Shown here: positions 25,186 through 34,581 of the stretch, in pieces
Numbering within the stretch: the stretch's first letter is position 1
How the letters are laid out: each line of letters opens with the position of its first letter
NCBI RefSeq assembly: GCF_007655135.1
Contig: NC_045131.1
Span: 30,860,001-30,924,000, forward strand
Source of the DNA: Punica granatum
Taxonomy: Eukaryota; Streptophyta; Magnoliopsida; Myrtales; Lythraceae
Length of the DNA: 64,000 bases
Reading direction: 5' to 3'
Translations under genes and position numbers: made by a program
The notes under the pieces: generated by a model
What the model was told of the DNA's origin: nothing
Seen by the model: the letters and a program-made list of their open reading frames with translations, nothing else
Database searches by the model: none

Positions 25186-26913
25186 ATGTTTGAGAGACTG
25201 GAAGATTTATTGTTTTTGATTATGGGTTTGTTCAAAATGATTCCTGCTCATGCATGCGGAGGTTCCAACCATAAAATTGATAAAAATTCTTGTCATAAAA
25301 GAAGCTCTTTTCATGATAAGATTGATAAAAAAATATCTGAATTAAATTCCCAGAAAACACTATCTGTGTCAGTTGTCCCCAGGGTAGACACAGTAGTCAA
25401 GGAGTTTAAGATAGATTACGATAAGCTTAGGAGTGATTTCCTAGCACCCCATAATGACGATAAAAGGAGATGGCTCCATGAGTCATTCTCTGAAGATTAT
25501 ACCAAGTCTCATATTAGGGTGAGTTGGATGGCCTTCGTGCTAAAAAACTCCACAAACATCCTATTTTGGGATTGGTTTGAAAACCATTTCGTACTAGAAA
25601 GAATGGTTTGTGTGACTCAGAAAACCGTAAAGTGGGATCTTGCTAACGCAGACCCGGTTGAGTCAACACACCCACCTTTAGGTACCCTCCAAATAATCCA
25701 TCAAATAGCGGAGATCAAAGCCTCCCCCTTCAAAATGAAAGTGGACGATTCACTGGCCCCCAAAGATATTAGAAACATCTTTGAACAAAATAATTTCACA
25801 AACCAGTGTCTTTCCACCATAAGTTCCCAGTTGGATAGGATAGAACAAGAAGTTACCAAGCCTGTAGCCAACCAGGTAGGGACCTCTAGTCGTCCAAACC
25901 AGTCAAGACCCTCACCCATAGAATCTCTCAGAAAACCTCCTTTTAGACCCCATGAGATTCCAATCTCTAGGAGACAGGAGTTTAATCAGGAGCTAGAGAG
26001 AAAAATAAAAAACATAAGTCTCCAGGAAGTTTCCACACCCCAGAATCTGCCCAAAATGGTCATCCCGGACACTCCTCTTTCAGGAATAGAGCCAGGAACC
26101 CCATTAAGAGCATCAAAGGCACAAGAGTCTCAGGACTCGAATGTCAACGCCATCGATAAAATTGGAGAGCTGAACAAAATAGTGTGGCAGGAACCCCAAA
26201 AACCCTACTATACTACCATAAGGGCACCAGACCTAGTTTTGGAAGAAAAACCCAATATTGTCCAGAATATGTATAGTGCCAATGCCATCTATGAGTGGAA
26301 CATAGACGGGCAGTCCGAATATAACATTCTGAGCGTCTTGCAGCAAATGACGATGGTGTCAAACGCTTACAAGACCCAGACCCGATTGTCTGACCCAGCC
26401 ATAGCACACATGCTTATAGCAAGGTTCACTGGCCAATTGAAAGGTTGGTGGGATAACTACCTATCGCCCTTTCAACAAAATGAAATCCTGACCAGCGTCA
26501 AGACAGATGAATCTGATGAGATCATCTGGGATGCTAACAACGAAGACATCCCTGACGCCGTAGCAACTCTAGTCTTTGCCATCTCCCAACATTTTGTAGG
26601 AGACCCCTCTCACCTCAAAGACAAAAACCTAGAGCTGCTGTCAAACCTAAAATACAAAAGACTGTCTGATTTCAGACAGTACAAAGATACCTTCCTCACT
26701 AGGGTCATGTCTAGAGAGGATTGTAACCAGCCGTTTTGGAAAGAAAAGTTCTTAGCAGGTCTGCCAACCCTGTTAGGAGAACAAGTCCGAAACGAAATCA
26801 AATCCATAAATCATGGCCAGATACCTTACAAAGAACTGAGTTATGGAGAGCTCATTAGCTTCATCCATAAGGAAGGTATCCGAATGTGTACTCAGCATAA
26901 ACTTCAAAAATAA
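25186..26913 (+). pseudogene. Gag/coat-like protein of the retroelement, first part
   Basis: The frame is 575 codons and starts at ATG 25186. The C-terminal half carries the conserved block of this gag/coat group: a YNILSVLQQM segment, GQLKGWWDNYLS, FVGDPSHLKDKN, FWKEKFLAGLPTLLGE and ELISFIHKEG. The N-terminal part is basic and proline/serine rich with no domain I can name, and I do not see a clear 30K movement-protein signature. The frame ends at TAA 26911-26913, but the next frame continues in the same phase with sequence expected of the same protein. The TAA is therefore either a nonsense mutation or a programmed readthrough site. It would form the nucleocapsid. Confidence 0.75.
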
Positions 26914-27948
26914 TTGAAAAAAGAAAAGGCTCAGACCAGAAAAGAGCTTGGCAATTTCTGCCAGCAATTCGATCCCTCTTTTCAGGTCGACAAAAAGGTC
27001 GAAAAAATCAAAACCTGCAGTGGGGACTGCAGTAGAAAACATAAGCCCAAACATTTCCATAAAAAGTCTAGGATTCCCTCAAAACCACAGACCACTGATA
27101 AGAGTGAGAAAAAGTCCAGCTCCTCTTTTAAGTGTTTCAAGTGCGGGAAAACTGGCCATACCCAGAGGTATTGTTACCTCAACAAAAAGATTCATCAACT
27201 GGAAATTGATGAAGAAACCAAAAACCAGGTCTGCAACTTGTTGATAGAGTCTTCCGACTCTGATACAGAGTCTTCATCTAACGATGAAGAGGGCCTGCAA
27301 ATGGATGAACTTAATTGGTCATCCGATGAAAAATCGATAAATGTCTTAACAAAAGATCAGGAATTCCTGTTAGAAATAGCAGATCAAATCCAGAACCCCT
27401 TGTTAAGAAAGCAATACCTTGAGAAGTTGAAACAGGGCAATCTCGATGGCGAGACCAAAACCCCTAATTACAACCTCTCTGAAATCCTTAAAAGGCATGA
27501 CAAAAGACGAGCTCATAAAACCTCGTTTGATGCCCAAAAGGAATTTGAAATTCTCCGGAATGAGATTGATTGTCTCAAGTTTGAGCAACAACAACATTCC
27601 ACGATAATTAGACGTTTAGAAGAGCTTTTTACTGAGGCAGCAAAACCCTCAGCAAGCTCTGACCACGTCCTCATGAACCAGGACAAAAACCCAGAGGAGA
27701 CTCTGGCCCTGGACCAAACAAAAAATGACCAGCATGAAACCCTAACCATGGTAGGGGAACTTTCTCCTAACAGGTGGTTGATCAAAATCACGCTTGTCAT
27801 AAATCATAATTTGTTTATGGATGCAACTGCTCTGTTTGATACAGGTGCAGATGAAAATTGCATTAGTGAACAATTCATTCCTGCCAGATTCTATGAAAAA
27901 ACAACTGAGTCACTTTCTTCGGTTAGTGGTACCAAACTCGACATTTAA
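26914..27948 (+). pseudogene. Gag C-terminus with zinc knuckle, plus start of aspartic protease
   Basis: This frame continues directly from the preceding one in the same phase after the TAA at 26911. A CCHC zinc knuckle (C-x2-C-x4-H-x4-C) lies at 27133-27174, followed by an acidic serine-rich stretch (SSDSDTESSSNDEE). At 27838-27849 the aspartic protease active site reads LFDTGADENC. The frame stops at 27946-27948 within the protease domain, and the protease continues in another phase. Gag and protease are thus joined in one polyprotein in this element, as in Metaviridae and Caulimoviridae, and are broken here by one stop and one frameshift. Confidence 0.75.
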
Positions 27949-28168
27949 GTATAAGTTGAGTAAGGTAGAAGTTGAGCAAAATAGAGTCCGGTACAAAACA
28001 TCATTCTTGCTAGTAAGAAACCTTAACCATAAGGTTATACTAGGCACCCCATTCATCCAGCTTTTAAAACCGTTTCTTGTCACAGCATCTGGCATAGAGA
28101 CGCACAAGCTTGGAAACAAAATAAAATTCCATTTCATCTCTGATAAATGTATTTACAAAATAGACTGA
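27949..28168 (+). pseudogene. Protease C-terminal part, out of frame with its N-terminal part
   Basis: After a frameshift somewhere in about 27905-27948, the second half of the retropepsin is read in a different phase. It includes the hydrophobic VILGTPFIQLL segment that plays the flap-distal ILG role in this family. It ends at TGA 28166-28168. In related elements a reverse transcriptase would follow; here none does. The stop overlaps an ATG (TGATG) that opens the next frame. Confidence 0.65.
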
Positions 28169-28527
28169 TGCATCTTATGCAGGAAATGGCTTTGGAATCT
28201 GCTCAAGAGTGGTTACATCAATGGCTGTTTGAACTGTTGCAAGACGACAGTCTTGAGAAAATACAAAATGATATACAGGACGGGGAAACGGACTCTATGG
28301 ATCGTATTTATACATCATATATCTGTGTCCTTATCGATCATCCTGTGTCCCATGTGTTGTGTGCTTACTTCGACAGGCATTGCAAGAGAGTCCCTCATTG
28401 TGATAAAAAACCCTGTTTCATGCATATTAACTCCACTTTAAAAACCCGGGAGGATTATGAGCTAGTCGTAGGCCATTATCTCTACCAGGAACCAGTGGTG
28501 GTTGATTTAAACATAAACATGCCATAA
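28168..28527 (+). CDS. Unrecognised 119-residue frame after protease, Cys/His-rich centre
   Basis: I do not recognise this protein. The frame opens at ATG 28168 inside the TGATG that ends the protease, and an ATG 21 bases earlier is in the same phase. The N-terminus is acidic with tryptophans (EWLHQWLFELLQDD). The centre holds a dense Cys/His set, HCKRVPHCDKKPCFMH, that could bind zinc. The stop/start overlap resembles closely packed caulimovirid reading frames that are translated by reinitiation. It lies where reverse transcriptase is expected but shows no polymerase motif. Expression is not shown; the open frame in a broken element is the main support. Confidence 0.45.
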   Translation: MHLMQEMALESAQEWLHQWLFELLQDDSLEKIQNDIQDGETDSMDRIYTSYICVLIDHPVSHVLCAYFDRHCKRVPHCDKKPCFMHINSTLKTREDYELVVGHYLYQEPVVVDLNINMP

Positions 28528-28530
28528 CCA

Positions 28531-28603
28531 GTTCATGTTTAATTACATGAACATGGAACTCCCCTGGTTTGACCAGGTTTGCGAAGGCTCCTCTTCTAGG
28601 AGC
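28531..28603 (+). other. Three consecutive perfect hairpins between two frames
   Basis: Three stem-loops follow each other within 73 bases: GTTCATGT/ACATGAAC with a 6-base loop (28531-28552), CCTGG/CCAGG with a 5-base loop (28563-28577), and GCTCCT/AGGAGC with a 5-base loop (28587-28603). All stems are perfect. They lie in the non-coding gap between the 119-codon frame and the coiled-coil frame. Confidence 0.75.
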
Positions 28604-28771
28604 AAAACACATAAACATCAGGATCTGCCTCCAAAAAAGTGATTCTGCATAAAGTCTAGCCTCACGGCTTGGCAGCCTGACCCCAGGCAACAACTCATCT
28701 TGGATAATTTATGGGCCTCCATAAAGAATCCTCAAAAAGGTGAGGAATCCATAAAAGCATTGGTCCTTCAC

Positions 28772-30118
28772 ATGGAGGAACAAGGCAACAGCAAAGCGTC
28801 CTTGCAGCAGGAACTTTGCCTGAAAATCGATTCGCTGCAACAAGAGCTATCCCTCCAAAAAGCTCAGACTCATGCTTTCCTCCAAAACAGGTTAGTTGAG
28901 TTCGATAATTTCACAGAGCACTTTGCAGAAATGCAGAGAGAAAACCATGCTCTGAAGAAAAAATTAAAAAAGAGTGAAAAAAGGAGAGATATTCTGGAAA
29001 AAGAAAATGAAGGCTTCAAAAAAGAAATAGAAAGCCTATGTGCGGAAAGAATAGAAGTCTTAGAGTTTTCTGAGACCCGCCTCAGAGAAAAAGACGCTCT
29101 TGAAAAAGAAAATAAAAGATTCAAGCAGGATATGGAGTCCTCATCAACTCCATCGATAATTCGGTCAGAAGTTCCCCCCATCAGAAATATGACTGAAAAA
29201 ATGTTTTCTAAAAAACCCATTGAGGTAACTCTCAGTGGCATTTTTCCTCAAGCAGGAGAAATCATGTTTCTTTCAAAACTTCCGGAAGACATTGTCTTAA
29301 AAATTTCTGAGATAAGTCTTCAGGATTTTACTACAACCATGATTTCCTTCTTCAAAAGACTCCTTCAGTTCTGTGCTTGCACACAAAAAGGAATTGATGG
29401 ATGGTTTTGGAATTGGGAAAGAAAAAACCATTTTCAAAATGATTTTCCACAACCCTGTGACCAACACGGTGAGGATGATGCTTTTCAAAGAGCTGATATC
29501 TTACTCATGGACGGTTGCAGGCATATCCTGAAATTCTCGATCCCCAGGATAAGTTTTTATGTTTTTCCTTTAAAAGATAAATTTTATAAACACCATTTCG
29601 ATTTTTGTGACCTTCTGAAATACGGAGTTCTCAAATCCATAATTTTAAGACCAGAGGATGAACATCGGCCAGAGTATCAATCCCTTTTTGGGAACAATGC
29701 TTGGGACCTCATCAAAAAGTCCTTGCACCGATCGTCCAGCCTCTTCATCAGCATTGAATCCTCTCCCCCAGAGTGGATTTCCCCCATAAAAGTTCAACCT
29801 GTTGTCCATTATATCTTTATCTCTCCGGTAAGTTCGAGGAGTGTTCTCACCCCAGAGGCAAAGTTTTGGCTAGCAGATGGACAAATCATAACTCAGATCA
29901 GCAAATGGCGAGCTTGGGTTCAGGTAAATGAATGGCACTGGCGTCAATACCCAGAGCATATTCTCCAGTTCTCAGGTAAATGCCAAAGGGTTTTCCTTCA
30001 TATATCCCTCATTGACATGCCGATCCAACCAAGGTTCAGCACTCGTCATGATTCACTTCTTGACAAATTCGAGGAGGAATATTTATTGGATTCCCAAATT
30101 GCTCATAAAAAATACTAG
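28772..30118 (+). CDS. Unrecognised ~448-residue coiled-coil protein of the retroelement
   Basis: I do not recognise the protein. The frame is open from 28643, and the first ATG is 28772, giving about 448 residues; a TTG at 28700 is not needed. Roughly the first 130 residues after the ATG form a strong coiled coil (LQQELSLQK, ENHALKKKLKKSEKR, LEKENEGFKKEIE). A globular, aromatic-rich C-terminal region of about 300 residues follows (WFWNWERKNH, DLLKYGVLKS, WRAWVQVNEWHWRQYPEH). There is no YxDD, RNase H, integrase or 30K motif. No stop or frameshift interrupts it, although the gag-protease upstream is broken twice. By position it corresponds to the 3'-most accessory frame of caulimovirids, but I see no sequence similarity to the transactivator family. 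Confidence 0.6.
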   Translation: MEEQGNSKASLQQELCLKIDSLQQELSLQKAQTHAFLQNRLVEFDNFTEHFAEMQRENHALKKKLKKSEKRRDILEKENEGFKKEIESLCAERIEVLEFSETRLREKDALEKENKRFKQDMESSSTPSIIRSEVPPIRNMTEKMFSKKPIEVTLSGIFPQAGEIMFLSKLPEDIVLKISEISLQDFTTTMISFFKRLLQFCACTQKGIDGWFWNWERKNHFQNDFPQPCDQHGEDDAFQRADILLMDGCRHILKFSIPRISFYVFPLKDKFYKHHFDFCDLLKYGVLKSIILRPEDEHRPEYQSLFGNNAWDLIKKSLHRSSSLFISIESSPPEWISPIKVQPVVHYIFISPVSSRSVLTPEAKFWLADGQIITQISKWRAWVQVNEWHWRQYPEHILQFSGKCQRVFLHISLIDMPIQPRFSTRHDSLLDKFEEEYLLDSQIAHKKY

Positions 30119-30568
30119 CCTCTACAACCGCGAGCGTCCGCCCACTGTTCTGTTCCAGACACGTGGATCATTACCGGACAAAAAACCTTTCGGCTCAAAA
30201 GGCTAGACCCCACATAATCAGCGCAATCTCCAAAAGCGTCCCACCACTCCTCTCAGTGGTATCATAACGAACAAAAAACCTTTCGGCGAGCGTACCCGAC
30301 ATAAAACAACCTCCTGTCACTATTTGCGACAAAAAAGGTCACTGTAGCTACAGTATTTTCCCACTGGAGCCAACAGGAACCCCGCATGTGAGTGCACAGT
30401 CCGAAGTTGCACAGCGACAAGGCATCTACCATCGCCTATAAGAGTGGCCTCTCCTCCAGCATCGAGGGCAGAAGACTCAACCACCGATAATACTTTCTTC
30501 TTCTTTCTCTCTTCTTCTCATGTCTTCTTTTGTTTTCTTGAACATCATGTACTCCCTTTAGCCCTCCA
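30119..30568 (+). promoter_or_regulatory. 3' non-coding region with putative promoter of the retroelement
   Basis: A TATA-like CTATAAGAG lies at 30436-30444, about 30 bases upstream of a likely start region. Upstream are two near-identical 19-base words ending ACAAAAAACCTTTCGGC (30176-30194 and 30269-30287), a perfect hairpin ACCACT/AGTGGT (30243-30260) and a perfect 14-base palindrome ACTGTAGCTACAGT (30341-30354). These lie outside the terminal repeat, which is unlike an LTR retrotransposon and like a circular pararetrovirus genome. No as-1 type TGACG pair was seen. Confidence 0.5.
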
Positions 30569-30692
30569 TGGGCTAAGTTTCTAAATAAATCTTCCATGTT
30601 GATCTTATATTTATCTTGATCGTCTATGCATATCAGATCCTTGTTCTTCCTGTATTCCATGGTTATCCCCTACGATAGATCTTGGGTGTAAA
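30569..30692 (+). repeat. Right terminal repeat of the retroelement
   Basis: TGGGCTAAGTTTCT...GGTGTAAA is uninterrupted and matches the left repeat at 24016-24374 apart from the nested MITE and a one-base difference. AATAAA is at 30584-30589. An AT microsatellite begins right after it (about 30695-30717). Confidence 0.85.
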
Positions 30693-30751
30693 TGTATGTA
30701 TATATATATATATATATCTAAAGCTCATTAAAGTTTTTTTTTTTATGGTCA

Positions 30752-31804
30752 ATGGCTTTAGGGGTGGCAATTCGTATCGTGTCGTATTTATACGTGTCGT
30801 GTCTAAACGGGTTCGTGTCATCGAAGTCAGTACTTGTACACAACATTTTTAAACATGTTTATCGAAACGTGTCATAATAGGTACACGTATATACTACACA
30901 ATTAATTACACAGGTTAAATTTGAACACGACCCGTTTATACCCGGTAACTCAGACACGATTTTTGTACCCGTTTAAACATGAACACTGACTGAAAACTGA
31001 ACTAACTGAAGCATTGCAAAAACTCGAATCAGAAGCTGAAAACATATATGAGAATAGAATGGAATCTCTGTATTTCGCTTCTCAATTAACGGTTATGTTA
31101 ATGCTTAAGTACATCGTTGAGGAAGGTCATGTTGATTCTTCCTCACTGTTAGATCTAACTGATTTGCAGAGGAGAACAGAGAACAAAGAGGAGGAGAGTA
31201 GCAGAGGAGAGCAGAGAGGAGGAGAGTAGCAGAAGAGCACAAAAACAAGCAGCGAATTGATTCCAGGCTTCTAGCAGCACAATAGAGAGACGAGGAGAGC
31301 AGCAGAGGAGCACGCAGTGATACGCACGAGAGGAGAGCAGTAGAGGACGTGGACTCGATTCTAGTATAGACCATTCAAACTTTCGGGGTCGGGGTCGAGG
31401 TTGCGCGGACGGCGGAAGGGAAGAGGCCAGAGGGTCGGGGTCGGGGTCGAGGTCACTGGAATGGAATCACTCTGGAGTCTGGAAGCAACGAAGGAAATGA
31501 AATTAGGTTAAGGAATTGCGAATTGGGAATCGGATGTTAGGGTTAGAGTTACATAAAGGATATTTTGGTCAATTCATATACATAAACGGGTAAACGAGTT
31601 ACACGATTAAACACGTTTATTTAAACGTGTTTAATCGTGTATAATCGGGTTACACGGGTTCAACCCGGTAAGACACGCTTATTAATCGTATCTAAACGGG
31701 TTGGACCCGTTTAACCCGAATATCAAAAATACACAACCCAAACCTGTTTAACTTCGTGTCGTGTAATCGTGTCGTATCAAATATTGTCGGCCGTAGATGG
31801 CTTC
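30752..31804. mobile_element. hAT-type non-autonomous element with 8-bp target duplication
   Basis: ATGGCTTT at 30752-30759 and ATGGCTTC at 31797-31804 flank a 1037-base element that starts AGGGGTGGCAA, the classic plant hAT terminus. Subterminal parts are packed with ACGTGT, CGGGT and CGTGTCGTG words on both strands, as expected of transposase binding sites. The right end is eroded. No transposase is present. The interior carries an open coding-like stretch at about 30985-31170 and a GAGGAGAGCAG-rich purine block at about 31165-31340. Confidence 0.8.
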
Positions 31805-32490
31805 TTCGATGAAGCTTCATGGGCAACGGCTATGGAGGTAGCCACCTACCTCCCTGTCTTTAGTTGCCCAAGTTTCAAATTTTTTAAAATATTTTTTGAT
31901 TACGTGGCTTGCTACATTATTCAACGTTAGTGACCGTTTGTCACATATCTCTGTTAACGGTCACGTCAACAAAACTGACGGAAATTTGGATAGATGCTAA
32001 ATGGGACAAAAAAAAATTAGTGTATTTCTTAGTAAAAAAATATAGCTTGTGATAAAATGTAAAAAAATAATATAAAATTCATGTACTTCTTAACCAAAAA
32101 ATATAATTTGTTATAAAATGTAAAAAAAAATGTAAATTTTTTAATTTTTTTGGATATTTACCCCGAAAGAATGATATAGGATTTTGGTTTAACTTCTCAT
32201 TGTTTTTTTGCACGTATATGTTCCTTTTTTTTGGATTGACTCCGCCCTGTTTTATGAAGCGCGATGGGATTGCAACAGTGACATGGTGCGTGGTTATTTG
32301 CAATTAATTCTCCCTGAGTTCATTAATAGAAAGATACATATCATCTTCAATATATATATATATATATATAGACACACACTCAATGCTCCCTTTGAATAAC
32401 CGCGCCTCGATCGGTGCAGTATACAAAGTTATATTTAAGTGTGATTCCCCCCTGGATACGTACGTTTATGGGAGACAACATCATGCGTGC
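31805..32490. other. Intergenic DNA with a MITE-like fragment
   Basis: Part of 31900-32170 has the TTGATAAAATGTAAAAA and TTAGTAAAAAAATATA words and a GGATATTTACCCC end seen in Mutator-type MITEs, but only one half can be seen. No gene is recognised. Confidence 0.3.
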
Positions 32491-33022
32491 TAGGAGTGTG
32501 AGTCTGGATGCTCTATTTTTTTTACGATATCGAGATCATACAATGTAAGAGACATATCCTAAAATTTTAAAATTGGATCCTACCATGTTACGTCATGGAA
32601 TTGGAACCTATCGGGAACCTATATTATACCACAGGTTCCGGATACCGTATTGGAACATGTAAATTTTTTGTTTTCTAAATAAAATAAAAAAATGTCTCAT
32701 TCATAATCAGTAATCATGCAAAACAAAATGTCGACATAAATTTAGATTTTTCTTTAAAATTAATAACTATATATTTTAAATATAAGAGTATTTAAACATA
32801 ACTATATATAATTGGAGAAATTATTATCTAGGTTCAGGTATCGATTTCGGTTTTGAATGCCATATATGCAAGAATTGAAACCGAAACCGAAACTGATTTT
32901 TATCGGTTCTGTATTTTAATACCCGAACTTTACCCTATTTTTAATACGAGCTACTCAGACTCTACCCTAACAGATAGATTCCGATCAGTTTCAGATATAT
33001 TCGGTATCCGTGCACACTCCTA
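32491..33022. mobile_element. Element with TAGGAGTGTG termini, probably hAT-type
   Basis: The left end TAGGAGTGTGAGTCTGGATGC and the right end GTATCCGTGCACACTCCTA are inverted with few mismatches. Subterminal GAAACCGAAACCGAAAC words recur. The length is 532 bases with no coding frame. No clear target duplication is left. Confidence 0.6.
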
Positions 33023-34466
33023 AATTGTGTGCAACATAAATTCCTCTCCAAATATTACAAGTCAGTATCGTACGATGAATATAGTCCCTACTATGTAATG
33101 ATGACATGCGCATCGTGTACTTTACAAGACTCATATTACATCCCGCACACTATGTACGAGCCATGAGTATTTATTTTTGTCCCAAGAACTTATACACCTA
33201 TATATATATAGGTAATGACATAATTATTATTATCGATTAATTAGTCTGAATCCATATTGAAACATTTATACAAGACTTGCACATATTTGTGTGTTACAAA
33301 AGAGGGAAAGATTCCATCCAAACTATATCTATCAATTAACACTTTGACTTAAGATTGCTTGGTCCCGGACAGATAAGATGATGATATATGATAGATATTA
33401 ATATTGAAAGAAAAATGCATTTTCTAATGAATGTGTGGAAAAAGGGGACGAAATGTGTTGACCAATGAGGATAGTACATTGGACTAACCTATATATGGGT
33501 TGTCATATATTATAAGGGGTATACATATAGGGAATGGATACATAAAGGATCTAACGAAATCCGAATAATGACAAGTTAATATGAATTCTTTCGAATATTA
33601 ATCAAGAGCAGTTCTCGTCGAGAGGAGAATTGTCATGTAACCACAAGAAGAATACATATTATAGTAATTTCACTTTTATACTAGTAATAATAAAAGGCAC
33701 TTCTTTCCACCGATGAAAAAGGCCCTTGATCGTCAGTCAAATTAATCCCCTAATATATATATTTGACAGACAGAAGAGCGGTGCCTAAGCACAAAGAAAA
33801 AATAAAAAATAATTATTATATATCAAAGTCGAAGTGCACGATGTGGATGTGCTGTCTAAGCAACATTATCGGAAACCCTATCAGCTCCATGTTGATTGAC
33901 GGTTCATCAATTCCGGTAAATGGAACTTTTATTATATGATATTTGTGTTATATCCGACGAATTATATATATATATATTCATATTATATACATATATGGTG
34001 AAATATAATTATGAGATTTTCGAAAATATCTAAGTCAATAATTTATAAAAATATGACATTTTTTAATCCAATATTCCCCGGCAAAAAGAAATCAATATTC
34101 TAAATATCATGTAAACAAAAGACATGACATTTATCTTATACGTCTTTATTTTGTTTTAGTTTTTTTCCTACTCTTATATCCTACAGTGTTGTTTTTCTCT
34201 TTCATATGCTGGAGAAAGTCTTACATGTAACATGGCTATATCCGTTACACTAATACATTCTCCATAGGCACCTATACATATTACGGATTATTTTACTCTC
34301 TATATATGTTATCTGCATTTTCTTAAGAGACTGAGGTAAGTATTTACTTGCATTCTTGAGTTGAACTTCTTAATTGCACAATGCGCGGGTATCACTTGAG
34401 ACACCGAGCTCGCGATCTCAGCAGATATGAAATAATAATAGAAAAATAATGATAGAAAAATGGGCG
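33023..34466. other. AT-rich intergenic DNA upstream of the inhibitor gene
   Basis: No gene or element is recognised. Several short TA runs occur. Confidence 0.4.
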
Positions 34467-34474
34467 TATATAAA
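34467..34474 (+). promoter_or_regulatory. TATA box of the inhibitor-like gene
   Basis: TATATAAA lies 108 bases before the ATG at 34582, so a start near 34500 would give an ~80-base leader. This is a good consensus match at a normal plant spacing. Confidence 0.6.
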
Positions 34475-34581
34475 TGCCACCACACTCCATAGAGTGTGTC
34501 TACCTTTGCTTGCTTACTTTCTCATTGTAACACTGACTTAACTCATCATCTTCCTCTTCCTTCTCCCATCTCAAAGACAGT

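Larger units (their letters stand above)
24016..30694 (+). mobile_element. Pararetrovirus-like retroelement lacking reverse transcriptase
   Basis: This unit of about 6.7 kb (about 6.4 kb without a nested MITE) is bounded by short direct repeats, the right one 124 bases at 30569-30692. In order it holds a tRNA-Met primer site, an ~800-base leader, a gag/coat-like frame, a CCHC zinc knuckle, an aspartic protease, a 119-codon frame, a three-hairpin spacer, a ~448-codon coiled-coil frame, and a TATA-containing promoter region with AATAAA. The gag and protease resemble those of plant retroelements close to Caulimoviridae. No reverse transcriptase, RNase H or integrase motif is present anywhere. 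AT microsatellites lie directly on both sides (about 23998-24016 and 30695-30717). It is either a non-autonomous endogenous pararetrovirus derivative or an LTR element with a 5'-truncated LTR. Confidence 0.7.

Noticed and set aside
24016..30694. Interpretation as an ordinary LTR retrotransposon with intact ends
   Set aside because: No polypurine tract stands before the right repeat, the TATA box lies outside the repeats, and no integrase is present. A truncated LTR element remains possible.
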